Positions 53,390 to 63,748 are shown, numbered from the stretch's first letter. The stretch: 64,000 bases of DNA from Thioalkalivibrio sp. ALJ16 (GCF_000377345.1 NZ_KB898040.1:62001-126000); one strand, 5' to 3'. A program made the numbers and translations. Notes: generated by a model not told the origin, from the letters alone.

Positions 53390-56269
53390 TCAGTCGCCGC
53401 CCTTGCGCTCCGTCTCGCTACCTGTGGTCGCAGGCTGCTCCGGTTGCGGGCTCTCGGCAGCCGGTTTCTTGGCCGCCTCCGGCGTGTCGCTGGCAGGTGC
53501 CGCGCTCGGGGCTTCCGGCTTCGCCGCCGGCTTGCTGGCCTGTTCCGGTGCTTGCGGCGCCGAGCCTGCGGCCGGTTCGCCCGCAGGGGATGCCGGGCCG
53601 GCCTCGTCCCCGGTCGGTTTGCTCCTGGCACGGCTGCGCCGGGGTTTGGGTGCGGACTTGTCCGCGTCCGTCGCGCCGGCGGCGGTGTCTGCATCCGGTT
53701 TTGCAGCGAGTGCCGGCCGGGTGCCGCTATCCGTGTCGCTGCTGGTTGCGGGGGCGTTTTTCTCGCCCGCATCCGCGGCCGGGGCAGCATCGGCTGCGGG
53801 CTTGCGGGTGCGGCCGCCGCGGGGGCGCGGCGCCGGGCTTTCGGCCGGGCCATCGGCCGCTGCGGGAGCGGTGTCGCTGCGCTCGGTGCCCGGTTCGCTT
53901 TCGGCGGCCGGCTTGCGCGCCCTGGCCTTGACGGGCTTCGGCTCGGTGCTGGCCGGTTCGGTACCCGCCGGCTCGCTGCCGCGTTCCCCGGTGTCGCTTG
54001 CTGCGGCGGGCTTGTCGCTGTTGCCGCGACCGGACGGCGCGGGCGCGCCGCGGTCGTCGGCGTCACCGGAGCCGGATTCAGCGGTCTTGTCGCCGGAGGC
54101 CTCGCGTGACGAGTCCCCCGTCTGCTCGCCGGAGCGGCCGCGGCCGCCGCGACGGCGACCACCCCGACGCGACCGCCGGCTGCGGCTGCGGCCCTTGCCG
54201 CTATCATCCTGCTCCTGACCCTCGGGGCCGCGGGATTCGCCATTGGTACCGGCATCGCTGCCGGCCGTGGTCTCGTCCTTGCTGCGGGCGGGCTTGTCGG
54301 CGGGTCGGTCAGACGCCTTGTCGGCGGACTTTCCGGGGGCCGCATCCGCTGCCGGAGTCTTTTCGGCCTCGGGCTTCTGCGGGGCGCCATCCTTCTTGCC
54401 GCCCGCGCGGCGGGAGCGGCCCTTGCCGGCCGCCTCGGGCTTGTCACCGGGCTTGCCGTTGCCGCCACGGCCGCGGCCGCCGGATTTGCCACCACGGCTG
54501 CCGTCGGACTTGCGGCCACCGCCCTTCCTTGGCGCGCCTTCCTGTTCTTCCTGGTTCGCTGCCGGGCGCGCATTGGGGAACAGCGACGACCAGATGCGGG
54601 TGAAGAATCCGGGCTGCTCGACCGGGGCGGAGGGCTCCGGGGCCTCCGGCGCGGTGTCTCCCACTGGCGCGGGTCCGGTCATCTTCACGCCCTGGACCAG
54701 GGGCTTTTCCACCTTGCCGCGACGTTCGCGGTGCGAGTCGCTGTCTTCTTCGACGATCTCGACCAGCTCGTGCGAGCCGCGGTCGCTGACGGCGTCTTCG
54801 CGCTCGTCGCCACGGACCCGGCGCACCTCGAAACGGGGGGTGAGGTACTGCGGGTTGGGGATGATGCTGATGTCGACCTTGTGACGATCCTCGATATCGG
54901 TGATCGACTCGCGCTTTTCGTTGAGCAGGAAGGTGCCGACGTCGACCGGGACCTGGGCCAGGACCAGTCCAGTGCGGTCCTTCATTGCCTCTTCCTCGAT
55001 CAGGCGCAGAATCGACAGCGCCAGCGATTCCACGCTGCGTACCTGGCCATGGCCCTGACAGCGCGGGCAGGTGTTCTGGGAGGATTCGCCCAGCGAGGAA
55101 CGCAGGCGCTGGCGCGACATCTCCAGAAGCCCGAAGCGGCTGATACGCCCGACCTGGACCCGGGCGCGGTCCATTTCCAGCGCCTCGCGCAGGCGGTTCT
55201 CGACCTCGCGCTGGTGCTTGTTGGCGTTCATGTCGATGAAGTCGATCACGATCAGGCCACCCAGATCGCGGATGCGAAGCTGGCGTGCGACTTCCTCGGC
55301 TGCCTCGAGATTGGTGTGGAACGCGGTTTCCTCGATATCGCCGCCCTTGGTGGAGCGGGCCGAGTTCACGTCGATGGAGATCAGGGCCTCGGTATGGTCG
55401 ATCACCAGTGCGCCGCCGGAGGGCAGGGTGACTTCGCGGTCGAACGCGCTTTCGATCTGGCTTTCGATCTGATAGCGGTTGAACAGGGGGACCGGGTCGT
55501 CATATCGCTTCAGCTTGCGCAGGCTGTTGGGCATGACCAGGCGAACGAAGTCCTCCGCCTGCTGGTAGACGCCGTCATCGTCAATGATGACCTCGCCGAC
55601 GTCGTTGCGCATGTGGTCGCGCAGGGCGCGGATGATGACGTTGCTTTCCTGATGGATCAGGGCCGGCGCCTTGGCCTTTTCAGCAGCCTCGGTGACCGCG
55701 GACCAGAGGGCCGTCATGTAGTCCAGATCCCACTGCAGCTCTTCGGTGCTGCGACCGACGCCGGCGGTGCGCGCGATCACGCCCATACCCTCGGGCATGT
55801 TGAGACCGGAGAGGGCATCACGCAGGGAGGCGCGATCCTCGCCCTCGATCCGGCGCGACACGCCGCCCGCCTTCGGGTTGTTGGGCATCAGGACCAGATA
55901 GCGGCCGGCCAGGCTGATGTAGGTCGTGAGCGCCGCGCCCTTGTTGCCGCGCTCTTCTTTTTCAACCTGGACGAGCAGCTCGGTCCCTTCCTTAAGGAAG
56001 TCGCGGATGGGCTTGTCGCTGTCGGCGGGTGCGCCGACCGCGGAGTGCGCGATCTCCTTGAATGGGAGAAAGCCGTGGCGATCAGCCCCGAAGTTGACGA
56101 ACGCGGCCTCCAGGCTCGGTTCGACGCGGGTGATCTTGGCCTTGTAGATGTTGGCCTTCTTGCGCTCGCGGGAGGGAAGTTCAATATCCAGGTCGTACAG
56201 CCGCTGGCCGTCGACCATGGCGACACGCAGCTCTTCCGGCTGCGTGGCATTGATCAGGATGCGTTTCAT
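53390..56269 (-). CDS. rne: Ribonuclease E
   Basis: 959 residues. RNase E is the endonuclease that starts mRNA decay and processes rRNA and tRNA, with a C-terminal scaffold for the degradosome. N-terminus [31 protein letters not shown]1 RNA-binding domain about 35-125; catalytic DNase-I-like region with [21 protein letters not shown]; Zn-link [12 protein letters not shown] near residue 405. From about residue 510 on the protein is disordered: alternating Arg/Gly/Lys-rich ([19 protein letters not shown]) and acidic/Pro/Ala segments, lacking recognisable conserved PNPase or enolase sites. Divergent from rluC, as in E. coli. Confidence 0.97.
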   Translation of the reverse strand: MKRILINATQPEELRVAMVDGQRLYDLDIELPSRERKKANIYKAKITRVEPSLEAAFVNFGADRHGFLPFKEIAHSAVGAPADSDKPIRDFLKEGTELLVQVEKEERGNKGAALTTYISLAGRYLVLMPNNPKAGGVSRRIEGEDRASLRDALSGLNMPEGMGVIARTAGVGRSTEELQWDLDYMTALWSAVTEAAEKAKAPALIHQESNVIIRALRDHMRNDVGEVIIDDDGVYQQAEDFVRLVMPNSLRKLKRYDDPVPLFNRYQIESQIESAFDREVTLPSGGALVIDHTEALISIDVNSARSTKGGDIEETAFHTNLEAAEEVARQLRIRDLGGLIVIDFIDMNANKHQREVENRLREALEMDRARVQVGRISRFGLLEMSRQRLRSSLGESSQNTCPRCQGHGQVRSVESLALSILRLIEEEAMKDRTGLVLAQVPVDVGTFLLNEKRESITDIEDRHKVDISIIPNPQYLTPRFEVRRVRGDEREDAVSDRGSHELVEIVEEDSDSHRERRGKVEKPLVQGVKMTGPAPVGDTAPEAPEPSAPVEQPGFFTRIWSSLFPNARPAANQEEQEGAPRKGGGRKSDGSRGGKSGGRGRGGNGKPGDKPEAAGKGRSRRAGGKKDGAPQKPEAEKTPAADAAPGKSADKASDRPADKPARSKDETTAGSDAGTNGESRGPEGQEQDDSGKGRSRSRRSRRGGRRRGGRGRSGEQTGDSSREASGDKTAESGSGDADDRGAPAPSGRGNSDKPAAASDTGERGSEPAGTEPASTEPKPVKARARKPAAESEPGTERSDTAPAAADGPAESPAPRPRGGRTRKPAADAAPAADAGEKNAPATSSDTDSGTRPALAAKPDADTAAGATDADKSAPKPRRSRARSKPTGDEAGPASPAGEPAAGSAPQAPEQASKPAAKPEAPSAAPASDTPEAAKKPAAESPQPEQPATTGSETERKGGD

Positions 56270-56700
56270 GCAATGGACTCGGTAGGAAGTCCTGACGACC
56301 GGCGGCGAAACCGGGGATCCTGGCAGCGGCGAACGCGCGGCGAGACAGCAACGGGTAGATCCGCGCGCTCGCAGCGGCGGCGCGTAGCGGAAGCCAGCGC
56401 GCCAGCCAGGAGTTCACCAGTAACCACGGGATCAGCCGCCTGCGGGAGGCGGAGCCGGGGAGACAGGACTGGGTTAGAAGAAATAGTGTCACAGTGTCGC
56501 TTTGCGGCGATGGCCCTCCGAACGCGCGGCGGTGAGCCCGGGATCGGAGCGGCGGGTGATTCGAGGTGCGTTGCAGGTCGGTTGCAGCAGGGCACCGTGC
56601 GCCAATGTAGGGCATAACCCCGCGTCTCGGCAAGTTTTTCCGGTCGCCGCGCGTGGCGCGCAGTAGCCTGGCGCGCGTCCGTCGGGTAGCATCGCGCGCC
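56270..56700. other. 431-bp rne-rluC divergent region with long rne leader
   Basis: No gene. In E. coli the same divergent interval holds a long structured rne 5' UTR through which RNase E represses its own message. Here the minus-strand leader contains several GC-rich potential hairpins (for example CTCCGCCTCCCGCAGGCGG near 56440) and a locally AT-richer stretch (56475-56500) that may be the rne promoter. On the plus side TAGCAT occurs 9 bp before rluC with no Shine-Dalgarno, so a very short leader is possible. Confidence 0.55.
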
Positions 56701-57669
56701 ATGAATACCCGGCGCGAAACATCCGGCCCCCGCACCCTGAAGGTGACCGAACGCGGTGACGGCCAGCGTCTGGACAATTTCCTGCTGCGCGAGCTGAAAG
56801 GCGTGCCACGCGGGTTGATCTACCGTCTGGTGCGCCAGGGCGCGGTGCGGGTGGACGGGCGCCGGGCCAAGGCCCACAAGCGCCTGGCACTGGGCAACGA
56901 GGTGCGCGTACCGGACCTCGACCGGCCGCAGGCCGCGAGCGCCGAGATCCCGCCACGTGTGCTGGACCGACTGCGGCGGGCTATTATCCACGAAGACGAT
57001 CGCCTGCTGGTGCTGGACAAGCCCTCAGGGCTTGCGGTGCACGGGGGGAGCGGCCTGGCCTTCGGGATCATCGAGGCGATGCGCCAGCTGCGCCCTGACA
57101 CCGAACTGGAACTGGGCCACCGGCTGGATCGCGAGACCAGCGGGTGCCTGTTGCTGGCAAAGCGGCGCGAAGCCCTGCAGGACTTCCACGCCGCCTTGCG
57201 TGAAGGGCGCGTCGAGAAGCGCTACCTGGCGCTGCTGGTCGGGCGGTTCCGCGGCGAGCAGGCGATCGAATGCGACCTGTCGATCGCCAGTGGCCGGCTG
57301 GACGACGGTCGTCGCCGCATGCGGGCCGACGAGGACGCATCCGGCGGGCGCGATGCCCACAGCGTATTCCAGCCGCTGGAGACCCATGGCGCCTTCCAGC
57401 TCGCGCAGGTGCGTATCGGTACCGGTCGTACCCACCAGATTCGAGTGCATGGCCAGGCGATCGGCCATCCGGTGGCCGGGGACCATGACTACGGCCTGCC
57501 GGATGCCAACCGGGTGTTGCGGCGACACGGGCTGCAGCGCCTGTTCCTGCACGCCCAGTCGCTGTCCTATCGGTCGGCGGATGGCGAGGAGCATCTGTTC
57601 TCCGCGCCCCTGCCGGATGAACTGGTGGCGGTGCTGGACAGCCTCGATGCCGGAGAGGAGGGGGCATGA
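56701..57669 (+). CDS. rluC: 23S rRNA pseudouridine synthase RluC
   Basis: 322 residues from ATG 56701. RluC makes pseudouridines 955, 2504 and 2580 of 23S rRNA. N-terminal S4 domain GQRLDNFLLRELKGVPRGLIYRLVRQGAVRVDGRRAKAHKRL, catalytic Asp in LGHRLDRETSGCLLLAKRREAL, and C-terminal RIGTGRTHQIRVHGQAIGHPVAGDHDYG. Divergence from rne supports RluC rather than RluD. Overlaps the HAD gene by 4 bp. Confidence 0.95.
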   Translation: MNTRRETSGPRTLKVTERGDGQRLDNFLLRELKGVPRGLIYRLVRQGAVRVDGRRAKAHKRLALGNEVRVPDLDRPQAASAEIPPRVLDRLRRAIIHEDDRLLVLDKPSGLAVHGGSGLAFGIIEAMRQLRPDTELELGHRLDRETSGCLLLAKRREALQDFHAALREGRVEKRYLALLVGRFRGEQAIECDLSIASGRLDDGRRRMRADEDASGGRDAHSVFQPLETHGAFQLAQVRIGTGRTHQIRVHGQAIGHPVAGDHDYGLPDANRVLRRHGLQRLFLHAQSLSYRSADGEEHLFSAPLPDELVAVLDSLDAGEEGA

Positions 57670-58364
57670 CAGCGCCGTTGCTGCCGCCGGTGGCGGGTGG
57701 GCTGCGCCTGGTGGTGTTCGACTGGGACGGCACGCTGATGGATTCGCCGCTGCGCATCGTGCACTGCCTGCAGCGCGCCGCCGAGGCGCTGGGGGTGGAG
57801 GTGCGGGACGAGGCGGCCCTGCGCAACATCATCGGCCTGGGGGTGGACGCGGCCGTGCGCGAACTCTACCCGGAGGCCGATGCGGCGTTTGTGCACCGTT
57901 TTGCCACGGCCTACCGGGCCTGCTATCTGGAGGCCGGCGACGCCCCGCCAACCCCGCTGTACCCCGGCGTCGCGCGGCTTCTCGACTGGCTGGATGCGCG
58001 CGAGGTGTTGCTGGCGGTCGCCACCAGCAAGTCGCGTCGCGGGCTGGATCAAGCCCTTGAAGTCACCGGACTGGGCGCGCGCTTCGTGGCGACCGCGACC
58101 GGCGACGAGCACCCCTCCAAGCCACACCCGGCCATGCTCGAACACGTGATGGAACGGGCCGGGGTGGAACGCACGCGGACCCGCATGGTCGGTGATAGCG
58201 TTTATGATCTGCAGATGGCGCGCCATGCCGGCGTCCCCGCCGTGGCGGTTACCCATGGAGTGCACTCCAGGGACCGTCTCCGGGCGGAGGCGCCGCTGGC
58301 GCTACAGACGGATCTCGAGGCCCTGCTGGAGGTATTCCGGCAGGCCGAAGGCGTAACCGGATAA
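57666..58364 (+). CDS. HAD-IA family hydrolase (phosphoglycolate phosphatase-like)
   Basis: 232 residues. Haloacid-dehalogenase motifs in order: nucleophile LVVFDWDGTLMDSPLRIV, motif II VATSKSRRGL, motif III/IV KPHPAMLEHVMERAG...RMVGDSVYDLQMARHAGVPAVAV. The helical cap places it in subfamily IA, close to Gph-type phosphatases; HAD genes of this type commonly follow rluC. Substrate not certain. Overlaps rluC as ATGA and precedes sppA by 10 bp, making a three-gene operon. Confidence 0.9.
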   Translation: MTAPLLPPVAGGLRLVVFDWDGTLMDSPLRIVHCLQRAAEALGVEVRDEAALRNIIGLGVDAAVRELYPEADAAFVHRFATAYRACYLEAGDAPPTPLYPGVARLLDWLDAREVLLAVATSKSRRGLDQALEVTGLGARFVATATGDEHPSKPHPAMLEHVMERAGVERTRTRMVGDSVYDLQMARHAGVPAVAVTHGVHSRDRLRAEAPLALQTDLEALLEVFRQAEGVTG

Positions 58365-58374
58365 AGGAACCACC

Positions 58375-59343
58375 ATGGGATGGGCGAACGAAAACAAACC
58401 GGGCTGGGAACGCGAGACCCTCGAGCGTCTGGTCCAGGCGCAGGTGATCGAGCAGCGCCGGGCGCGCCGCTGGGGGATCTTCTTCAAGCTGCTGTTCCTG
58501 CTGTACCTGATCGCACTGCTGATCCTGGTGCGCGGGGGCGACATGGGGCTGGCCGGCATGTTCGAGAGCGAGCGCGAACCGGCCGACCATGTAGCGGTGG
58601 TGGAGGTCGAGGGGCTGATCGCGTCCAGCGCGGGGGCGAACGCCGAAGACATCTCCAAGGTGCTGAATGATGCCTTCGAGGCGAAGGGCACCCGCGCCGT
58701 GATGCTGCGCATTAACAGCGGCGGGGGGAGCCCGGTACAGGCGGCCATCGTGCATGACGAGGTCCTGCGCCTGAAGGACAAGCACCCGGATATCCCGGTG
58801 TATGCGGTGATTGGCGACGTCGGGGCCTCGGCGGCCTATTACATCGCGGTGGCGGCGGACGAGATCTACGCGAGCCAGGCCAGCATGGTGGGTTCCATCG
58901 GCGTGCGCATGGACAGCTTCGGTCTGGTCGACCTGATCGACAATATCGGTGTGGAGCGGCGCCTGTTTACCGCAGGCGACAACAAGGGCTTCCTGGATCC
59001 CTTCCTGCCGCTGGATGCCGGCCATGTGGACCACCTCGAAGGCGTGCTCTCCGGTGTGCACCAGCAGTTCGTGGACGTGGTGCGCTCCGGTCGCGGCGAG
59101 CGTCTGGTCGAGGGTGAGGACGATCTGTTCAACGGGCTGATCTGGACCGGTGACCGCTCCGTGGAGCTGGGCCTGATCGATGGCCTGGGTACCGACCGCA
59201 GCGTGGCGCGGGACGTGATTGGCGTGGAAAAGCTGGTGGTCTTCAAGCCGCGGCGCTCGCCGCTGCAGCTGCTGTTCGAGGACCTCGGCATGGCGGCGAT
59301 GCAGCAGTGGCTGAGCTGGGAATCGACCCCGCAGTGGCGCTAG
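58375..59343 (+). CDS. sppA: Signal peptide peptidase SppA-type S49 serine protease
   Basis: 322 residues, the short single-domain form. Inner-membrane anchor IFFKLLFLLYLIALLILVRGG near residue 35 with the protease domain outside. Catalytic Ser in GDVGASAAYYIAVAADEIYA and Lys in LFTAGDNKGFLDPFLPLD, with the oxyanion block MLRINSGGGSPVQAA. SppA degrades cleaved signal peptides. The stop TAG merges with repeat copy B. Confidence 0.93.
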   Translation: MGWANENKPGWERETLERLVQAQVIEQRRARRWGIFFKLLFLLYLIALLILVRGGDMGLAGMFESEREPADHVAVVEVEGLIASSAGANAEDISKVLNDAFEAKGTRAVMLRINSGGGSPVQAAIVHDEVLRLKDKHPDIPVYAVIGDVGASAAYYIAVAADEIYASQASMVGSIGVRMDSFGLVDLIDNIGVERRLFTAGDNKGFLDPFLPLDAGHVDHLEGVLSGVHQQFVDVVRSGRGERLVEGEDDLFNGLIWTGDRSVELGLIDGLGTDRSVARDVIGVEKLVVFKPRRSPLQLLFEDLGMAAMQQWLSWESTPQWR

Positions 59344-59393
59344 GTAAACACTGATTCAGGTACACGCTCGCGCTCGAGTCGCTTTTGCCTGCG
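59343..59393 (+). repeat. 51-bp dispersed repeat, copy B
   Basis: GGTAAACACTGAT... starting on the last base of the sppA stop codon, ending CCTGCG. It shares about 43 of 51 bases with copy A (52964). The CGCGCTCGA block (59369-59377) also pairs with TCGAGCGCG (59401-59409) as a possible hairpin. Confidence 0.75.
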
Positions 59394-59488
59394 ATTAAAT
59401 TCGAGCGCGTACGTGCGTTTAAGTCAGCGGCTCCCTGGGCGCCCTGGCGAGGTAGATCGCCGTACGAGGACGGCGGCAGCTTGCCCCG

Positions 59489-60184
59489 TTAGCCGGGCGG
59501 GTCCTCGTCGATCCGTGTCACGCGGGCGATCATGCCGATCACCGGGTGGTCGAGGTAGAACAGGTCCTCGCCGGAATTCATCCGCTGGCTGCCGCGCACG
59601 GTGACCGCGCGCGGGCGTGCATCGGCCGGCAGGGGCTCGTCCACGTGATAGATCAGGTCGGTCTCCAGGTGCAGGAAACGCCCGACCCAGATCCGCAGCC
59701 GTCCCTCCAGCTCGTAACGCGCCTCGTGGTCCTCGACCAGAAGGGGCCGCGGGGCCTGTAGCCCCGGCGTCTCGTCGATCAGGTCGCGCAGGCCGATCTG
59801 GCGGCCCTGTTGTACCCGTAGCCACGGGGCGGAGGCGTAATCGCGTCCGGTCTGATCCCAGGCCAGGCGGGTCAGGATGCGCCCGGCCCCGGAGTCCTCC
59901 ACCCGGCGCACGACGCGGTCCAACTGGAACCCGCGGCGCGAATCGCGGTAGATGCGCCCGCCCAGCTCCGATTCGCCGAATCGCGGCTCGCGCGGCATGG
60001 CCAGTTCCTGCTGCAGACGGCGGCTTTCTTCGGTGCGGTGCTCGAAGATCACCAGCTCGATACGGTACTCGCGCCCGGCCTGCGCCAGTGCCGGCCCGGC
60101 CATGCCCACGAACGGCAGGGTGGCCAGGGCGCCAAGCAGACGGCGACGCAGGGGGTGGGGGCGGTTCGGGTTCGGATCGGACAT
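59489..60184 (-). CDS. CsiV-family periplasmic protein
   Basis: 231 residues. Signal peptide RRRLLGALATLPFVGMAGPALAQ, then YRIELVIFEHRTEE, the typical first strand of CsiV proteins, and a C-terminal LRIWVGRFLHLETDLIYHV...RMNSGEDLFYLDHPVIGMIARVTRI. CsiV of Vibrio binds peptidoglycan and is needed for colony-size and D-amino-acid-related phenotypes; there too it lies next to mfd. Its ATG follows the mfd stop with no intervening base, so translation is coupled. Confidence 0.85.
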   Translation of the reverse strand: MSDPNPNRPHPLRRRLLGALATLPFVGMAGPALAQAGREYRIELVIFEHRTEESRRLQQELAMPREPRFGESELGGRIYRDSRRGFQLDRVVRRVEDSGAGRILTRLAWDQTGRDYASAPWLRVQQGRQIGLRDLIDETPGLQAPRPLLVEDHEARYELEGRLRIWVGRFLHLETDLIYHVDEPLPADARPRAVTVRGSQRMNSGEDLFYLDHPVIGMIARVTRIDEDPPG

Positions 60185-63100
60185 TCAGGCGGCCTGTTGT
60201 TCGGGGCTGATGGTGTTCAGTAGACGCAGTACGGTCTGGACGCGCGCTTCCAGGGTCTCCATCGGGCCGAAGAAGCGGAAGGCCTTCTGCCCGTCCAGTT
60301 TGTACGCCTGCGGGTCGGATTGCACCAGTTGAATCAGCGCGGCGATGTCGAGATTGGGACGGGTGCCAAAGACCAGGCGACCGCCGGCCGGCCCCAGTTC
60401 CAGTTTGCGGATGCCCAGAGGGGTCAGACGCAGGCGCAGCCGCGCGGCCTCGAACAGGGCCTTGGCCGGGTCGGGCAGCAGCCCGAACCGATCCACCAGT
60501 TCGATCTCCATGTCGCGCAGGGCCTCCGGCGAGGTCGCGGAGCTTACCCGCTTGTAGAGGATCAGGCGCGTGTGCACGTCCGGCACGTAGTCCGCCGGGA
60601 GCAGGGCGGGCAGGCCCAGTTCGACCTCGGTGCCGGCGGCCTCCGGGGTATCCAGTTCCGGCATCTTGCCGGAGCGCAGCGCATTGACCGCGCGGTTCAG
60701 CAGGTCGTTGTACATCGAGAACCCGACCTCGTGGATCTGCCCGCTCTGTTCGTCGCCCAGGAGTTCGCCGGCACCCCGGATCTCGAGGTCGTGGCTGGCG
60801 AGGGTAAACCCGACACCCAGATCCTCCAGCGAGGCAATGGCCTCCAGGCGCTTGCGGGCATCCGCGGTCATGGCCTTTTCCGGCGGGGTGAGCAGGTAGG
60901 CATAGGCGCGGTGGTGGGAACGCCCGACGCGTCCGCGCAGCTGGTGCATCTGCGCCAGTCCGAGCTTGTCGGCGCGGTTCATCACGATGGTGTTGGCCGT
61001 GGGGACGTCGATCCCGGTCTCGATAATGGTGGTGCACACCAGGATGTTGTAGCGACGGTGGTAGAAGTCGAGCATGGCCTGTTCCAGCTCGCGCTCGCGC
61101 ATCTGGCCGTGCGCGATGCCCACGCGGGCCCCGGGGAGTAGTTCCTGTACCCGCTGTGCAGTGCGCTCGATGGTGTTGACCTCGTTGTGCACGAAGTACA
61201 CCTGGCCGCCGCGGCGGATCTCGCGCAGGCAGGCCTCCTGGATGATGGCATCGTTCCATTCGTTGACGAAGGTCTTGATCGCCAGGCGTTCGCGCGGCGG
61301 CGTGGTGATCACCGAGAGGTCGCGCAGGCCGGCCAGGGCCATGTTCAGGGTGCGCGGGATCGGGGTCGCCGTCAGGGTCAGCATGTCCACTTCGGCACGC
61401 AGCTTCTTCAGCGCCTCCTTGTGGCGCACCCCAAAGCGCTGTTCCTCGTCCACGATGACCAGGCCGAGGTTGGAGAAATCCAGGTCCGCCTGCAGCAGCT
61501 TGTGGGTGCCGATGACGATATCGACCTTGCCTTCCTTCAGGCCTTCGAGGACGGCGGCCTGCTGCTTGCCGCTGCGGAATCGCGACAGCGACTCGATCTG
61601 GACCGGCCAGTCGGCGAAGCGGTCGTTGAAGTTCTGATGGTGCTGTTGCGCCAGCAGGGTCGTGGGCACGAGTACGGCGACCTGTTTGTGGTTCTGGACG
61701 GCCACGAATGCCGCACGCATCGCGACCTCGGTCTTGCCAAAGCCCACATCGCCGCAGATCACGCGATCCATCGGGCGCGTGTCGGCCATGTCGGCGAGGA
61801 CCGCATTGATGGCCTGCTGCTGGTCCAGGGTCTCCTCGAACGGGAAGCCGGCGGCGAAGGCGTGGTACTCGGGGGTGTCGGTGGTGAATACCGTGCCCTG
61901 GCGTGCCGCCCGCCGCGCATGGATATCCAGCAATTCCGCGGCGACGTCACGGGCCTTTTCGGCGGCCTTCTTGCGGGCCTTGCTCCACTGTTCGCTGCCG
62001 AGGCGATGCAGCGGGGCATGGTCGGCATCGGCCCCGGTGTAGCGGCTGATCAGGTGCAGCGACGAGACTGGTACATAGAGTTTGGCGCCATCGGCGTATT
62101 CGAGGGTCAGGAATTCCGAGGGCTGACCGCTGAAATCGAGCGTCTGCAGACCCAGGTAACGGCCCACGCCCTGTTCCTCGTGCACGACCGGCGCGCCGAT
62201 GGTCAGGTCGCTGAGGTTCTGGATGATGGCGTCGGCATCGCGCGTGGGGCGGCTGCGGCCCCGGGTCTGCCGTGCGCGCTCGCCGAGCAGGGCGGCCTCC
62301 GGCGCCAGCGCGACGCCTTCCGGCAGTACGAAGCCCTCGCCCACCGCGGCGACCGTTACGTGCAGGCCCGGCTCGGCCGCGAGGAAGGCGCGCCAGTTGT
62401 CGACCGCCTGATGGGCGACGCCCTGATCGCGCAGCAGGGTCAGCAGGGCCTCACGGCGTCCGGCGGATTCGGCCGTCAGCAGCACCCGCTGCTGGTCGCC
62501 CACAAAGGTCTTCAGGCGCTGCGCCGGAGCGTCCTTGCCCTGCTGCAGGCCAAGATCCGGCAGGGCGTCGCAGGCGAAGGCGATCTGGCCCCCGCGTCCG
62601 GGCGGAAGCGGGGCGGCCGGGTCCCCGAGGGCGATCCCGGTGTACTTTGCCAGCCGCTCGCCGAGCTGGTCGAGGTCGAGATAAAGGCGTTCCGGAGGCA
62701 GTAGCGGGCGATCGTACTGGTGGCTCAGTTGCTCAAAACGCTCCCGTATCTCCTGGGCAAACCCTTCGGCGGCGCCGGCGATGTCGCCCACTTGCACGAC
62801 CTGCGCGTCTGGGCAGTAATCAAACACGCTGTCCATGTGTTCGAAGAACAGGGGCAGGTAGGCCTCGATGCCGGGCGGCACCACGCCCTCGCTGATGTCG
62901 CGGTACACCGGGTGGCTGCTGGGGTCGCCCGAGAACTGGGCGCGGTAGCGGGTGCGAAACTCGCGGATGGAGTCGTCGTTCAGCGGGAATTCGTGGCTGG
63001 GGAGGATCTCCAGCTGTTCGACTTTTTCCGTGGAGCGCTGGGATTCGGTGTCGAACCGCCGCAGGGAGTCGATTTCGTCGTCGAGGAATTCGATCCGTAC

Positions 63101-63655
63101 CGGCTCGTCGGCCCCCATCGGGAACAGGTCGAGGATCTCGCCGCGGGCGGCGAATTCGCCATGGCTGATGACCTGCTGAACCGCACTGTAGCCGGCATTG
63201 GCGAGGTTCTCGCGCAGGGTCATGCGGTCCAGGCGCTGGCCGGTGCGCAGGGACAGCCCCTGGGTGGTCAGCCAGTCGCGCGGAGGCAGGCGCTGCATCA
63301 GTGTCGATACCGGCATCAGGACGATGCCGCGTTCCAGCGCGGGCAGGTGATACAGGGTGCGCAGGCGTTCGGAAATGATGTCCTCATGCGGGGAGAAGAC
63401 ATCGAAGGGCAGGGTCTCCCAGTCCGGCAGGCGCATCAGCGGGAGCTTGCGTGCGCCGGCAAAGAACTCCCATTCCTCCTGCCAGCGGTCGGCGGTCTCG
63501 TTGGACTCGGTGATGACCAGAACGGGGCGGTCGAAGTCGCCGCCGTTCTGCGCCAGGGCAAGGGTGGCCGCAGAGGCATTCAGCCCCGACCATACCTCGA
63601 AGCCGGAGCCGGGGAAGCGGCCGGGATGGAGCGGATTACGCCGTTGATCGGACAT
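60185..63655 (-). CDS. mfd: Transcription-repair coupling factor Mfd
   Basis: 1156 residues from ATG 63655 (MSDQRRNPLHPGRF); 13 upstream codons to 63694 would overlap the promoter and are excluded. Mfd removes RNA polymerase stalled at lesions and recruits UvrA. N-terminal UvrB-like domain (ITESNETADRWQEEWEFFAG; DWETLPFDVFSPHEDIISERL), RNAP-interaction CarD-like domain (PVVHEEQGVGRYLGLQTLDF), RecG-like translocase with Walker A ICGDVGFGKTEVAMRAAF, DEEQ box LVIVDEEQRFGVRHKE, and C-terminal D7 domain. Complete. Confidence 0.98.
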   Translation of the reverse strand: MSDQRRNPLHPGRFPGSGFEVWSGLNASAATLALAQNGGDFDRPVLVITESNETADRWQEEWEFFAGARKLPLMRLPDWETLPFDVFSPHEDIISERLRTLYHLPALERGIVLMPVSTLMQRLPPRDWLTTQGLSLRTGQRLDRMTLRENLANAGYSAVQQVISHGEFAARGEILDLFPMGADEPVRIEFLDDEIDSLRRFDTESQRSTEKVEQLEILPSHEFPLNDDSIREFRTRYRAQFSGDPSSHPVYRDISEGVVPPGIEAYLPLFFEHMDSVFDYCPDAQVVQVGDIAGAAEGFAQEIRERFEQLSHQYDRPLLPPERLYLDLDQLGERLAKYTGIALGDPAAPLPPGRGGQIAFACDALPDLGLQQGKDAPAQRLKTFVGDQQRVLLTAESAGRREALLTLLRDQGVAHQAVDNWRAFLAAEPGLHVTVAAVGEGFVLPEGVALAPEAALLGERARQTRGRSRPTRDADAIIQNLSDLTIGAPVVHEEQGVGRYLGLQTLDFSGQPSEFLTLEYADGAKLYVPVSSLHLISRYTGADADHAPLHRLGSEQWSKARKKAAEKARDVAAELLDIHARRAARQGTVFTTDTPEYHAFAAGFPFEETLDQQQAINAVLADMADTRPMDRVICGDVGFGKTEVAMRAAFVAVQNHKQVAVLVPTTLLAQQHHQNFNDRFADWPVQIESLSRFRSGKQQAAVLEGLKEGKVDIVIGTHKLLQADLDFSNLGLVIVDEEQRFGVRHKEALKKLRAEVDMLTLTATPIPRTLNMALAGLRDLSVITTPPRERLAIKTFVNEWNDAIIQEACLREIRRGGQVYFVHNEVNTIERTAQRVQELLPGARVGIAHGQMRERELEQAMLDFYHRRYNILVCTTIIETGIDVPTANTIVMNRADKLGLAQMHQLRGRVGRSHHRAYAYLLTPPEKAMTADARKRLEAIASLEDLGVGFTLASHDLEIRGAGELLGDEQSGQIHEVGFSMYNDLLNRAVNALRSGKMPELDTPEAAGTEVELGLPALLPADYVPDVHTRLILYKRVSSATSPEALRDMEIELVDRFGLLPDPAKALFEAARLRLRLTPLGIRKLELGPAGGRLVFGTRPNLDIAALIQLVQSDPQAYKLDGQKAFRFFGPMETLEARVQTVLRLLNTISPEQQAA

Positions 63656-63693
63656 GGGCCAGTGCGCTGTCGGGGCTGCGGGAAAGGGGCGCA

Positions 63694-63699
63694 ATTATA
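63694..63699 (-). promoter_or_regulatory. -10 element of mfd
   Basis: Minus-strand TATAAT, a consensus -10, 38 bp before the mfd start. No good -35 is seen at 16-18 bp spacing, so it may depend on other contacts. Confidence 0.65.
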
Positions 63700-63748
63700 C
63701 GGATTCCACCGCATGGGTGCGCGAGGTCCTTAGGTCGGTCAAGGGCGA

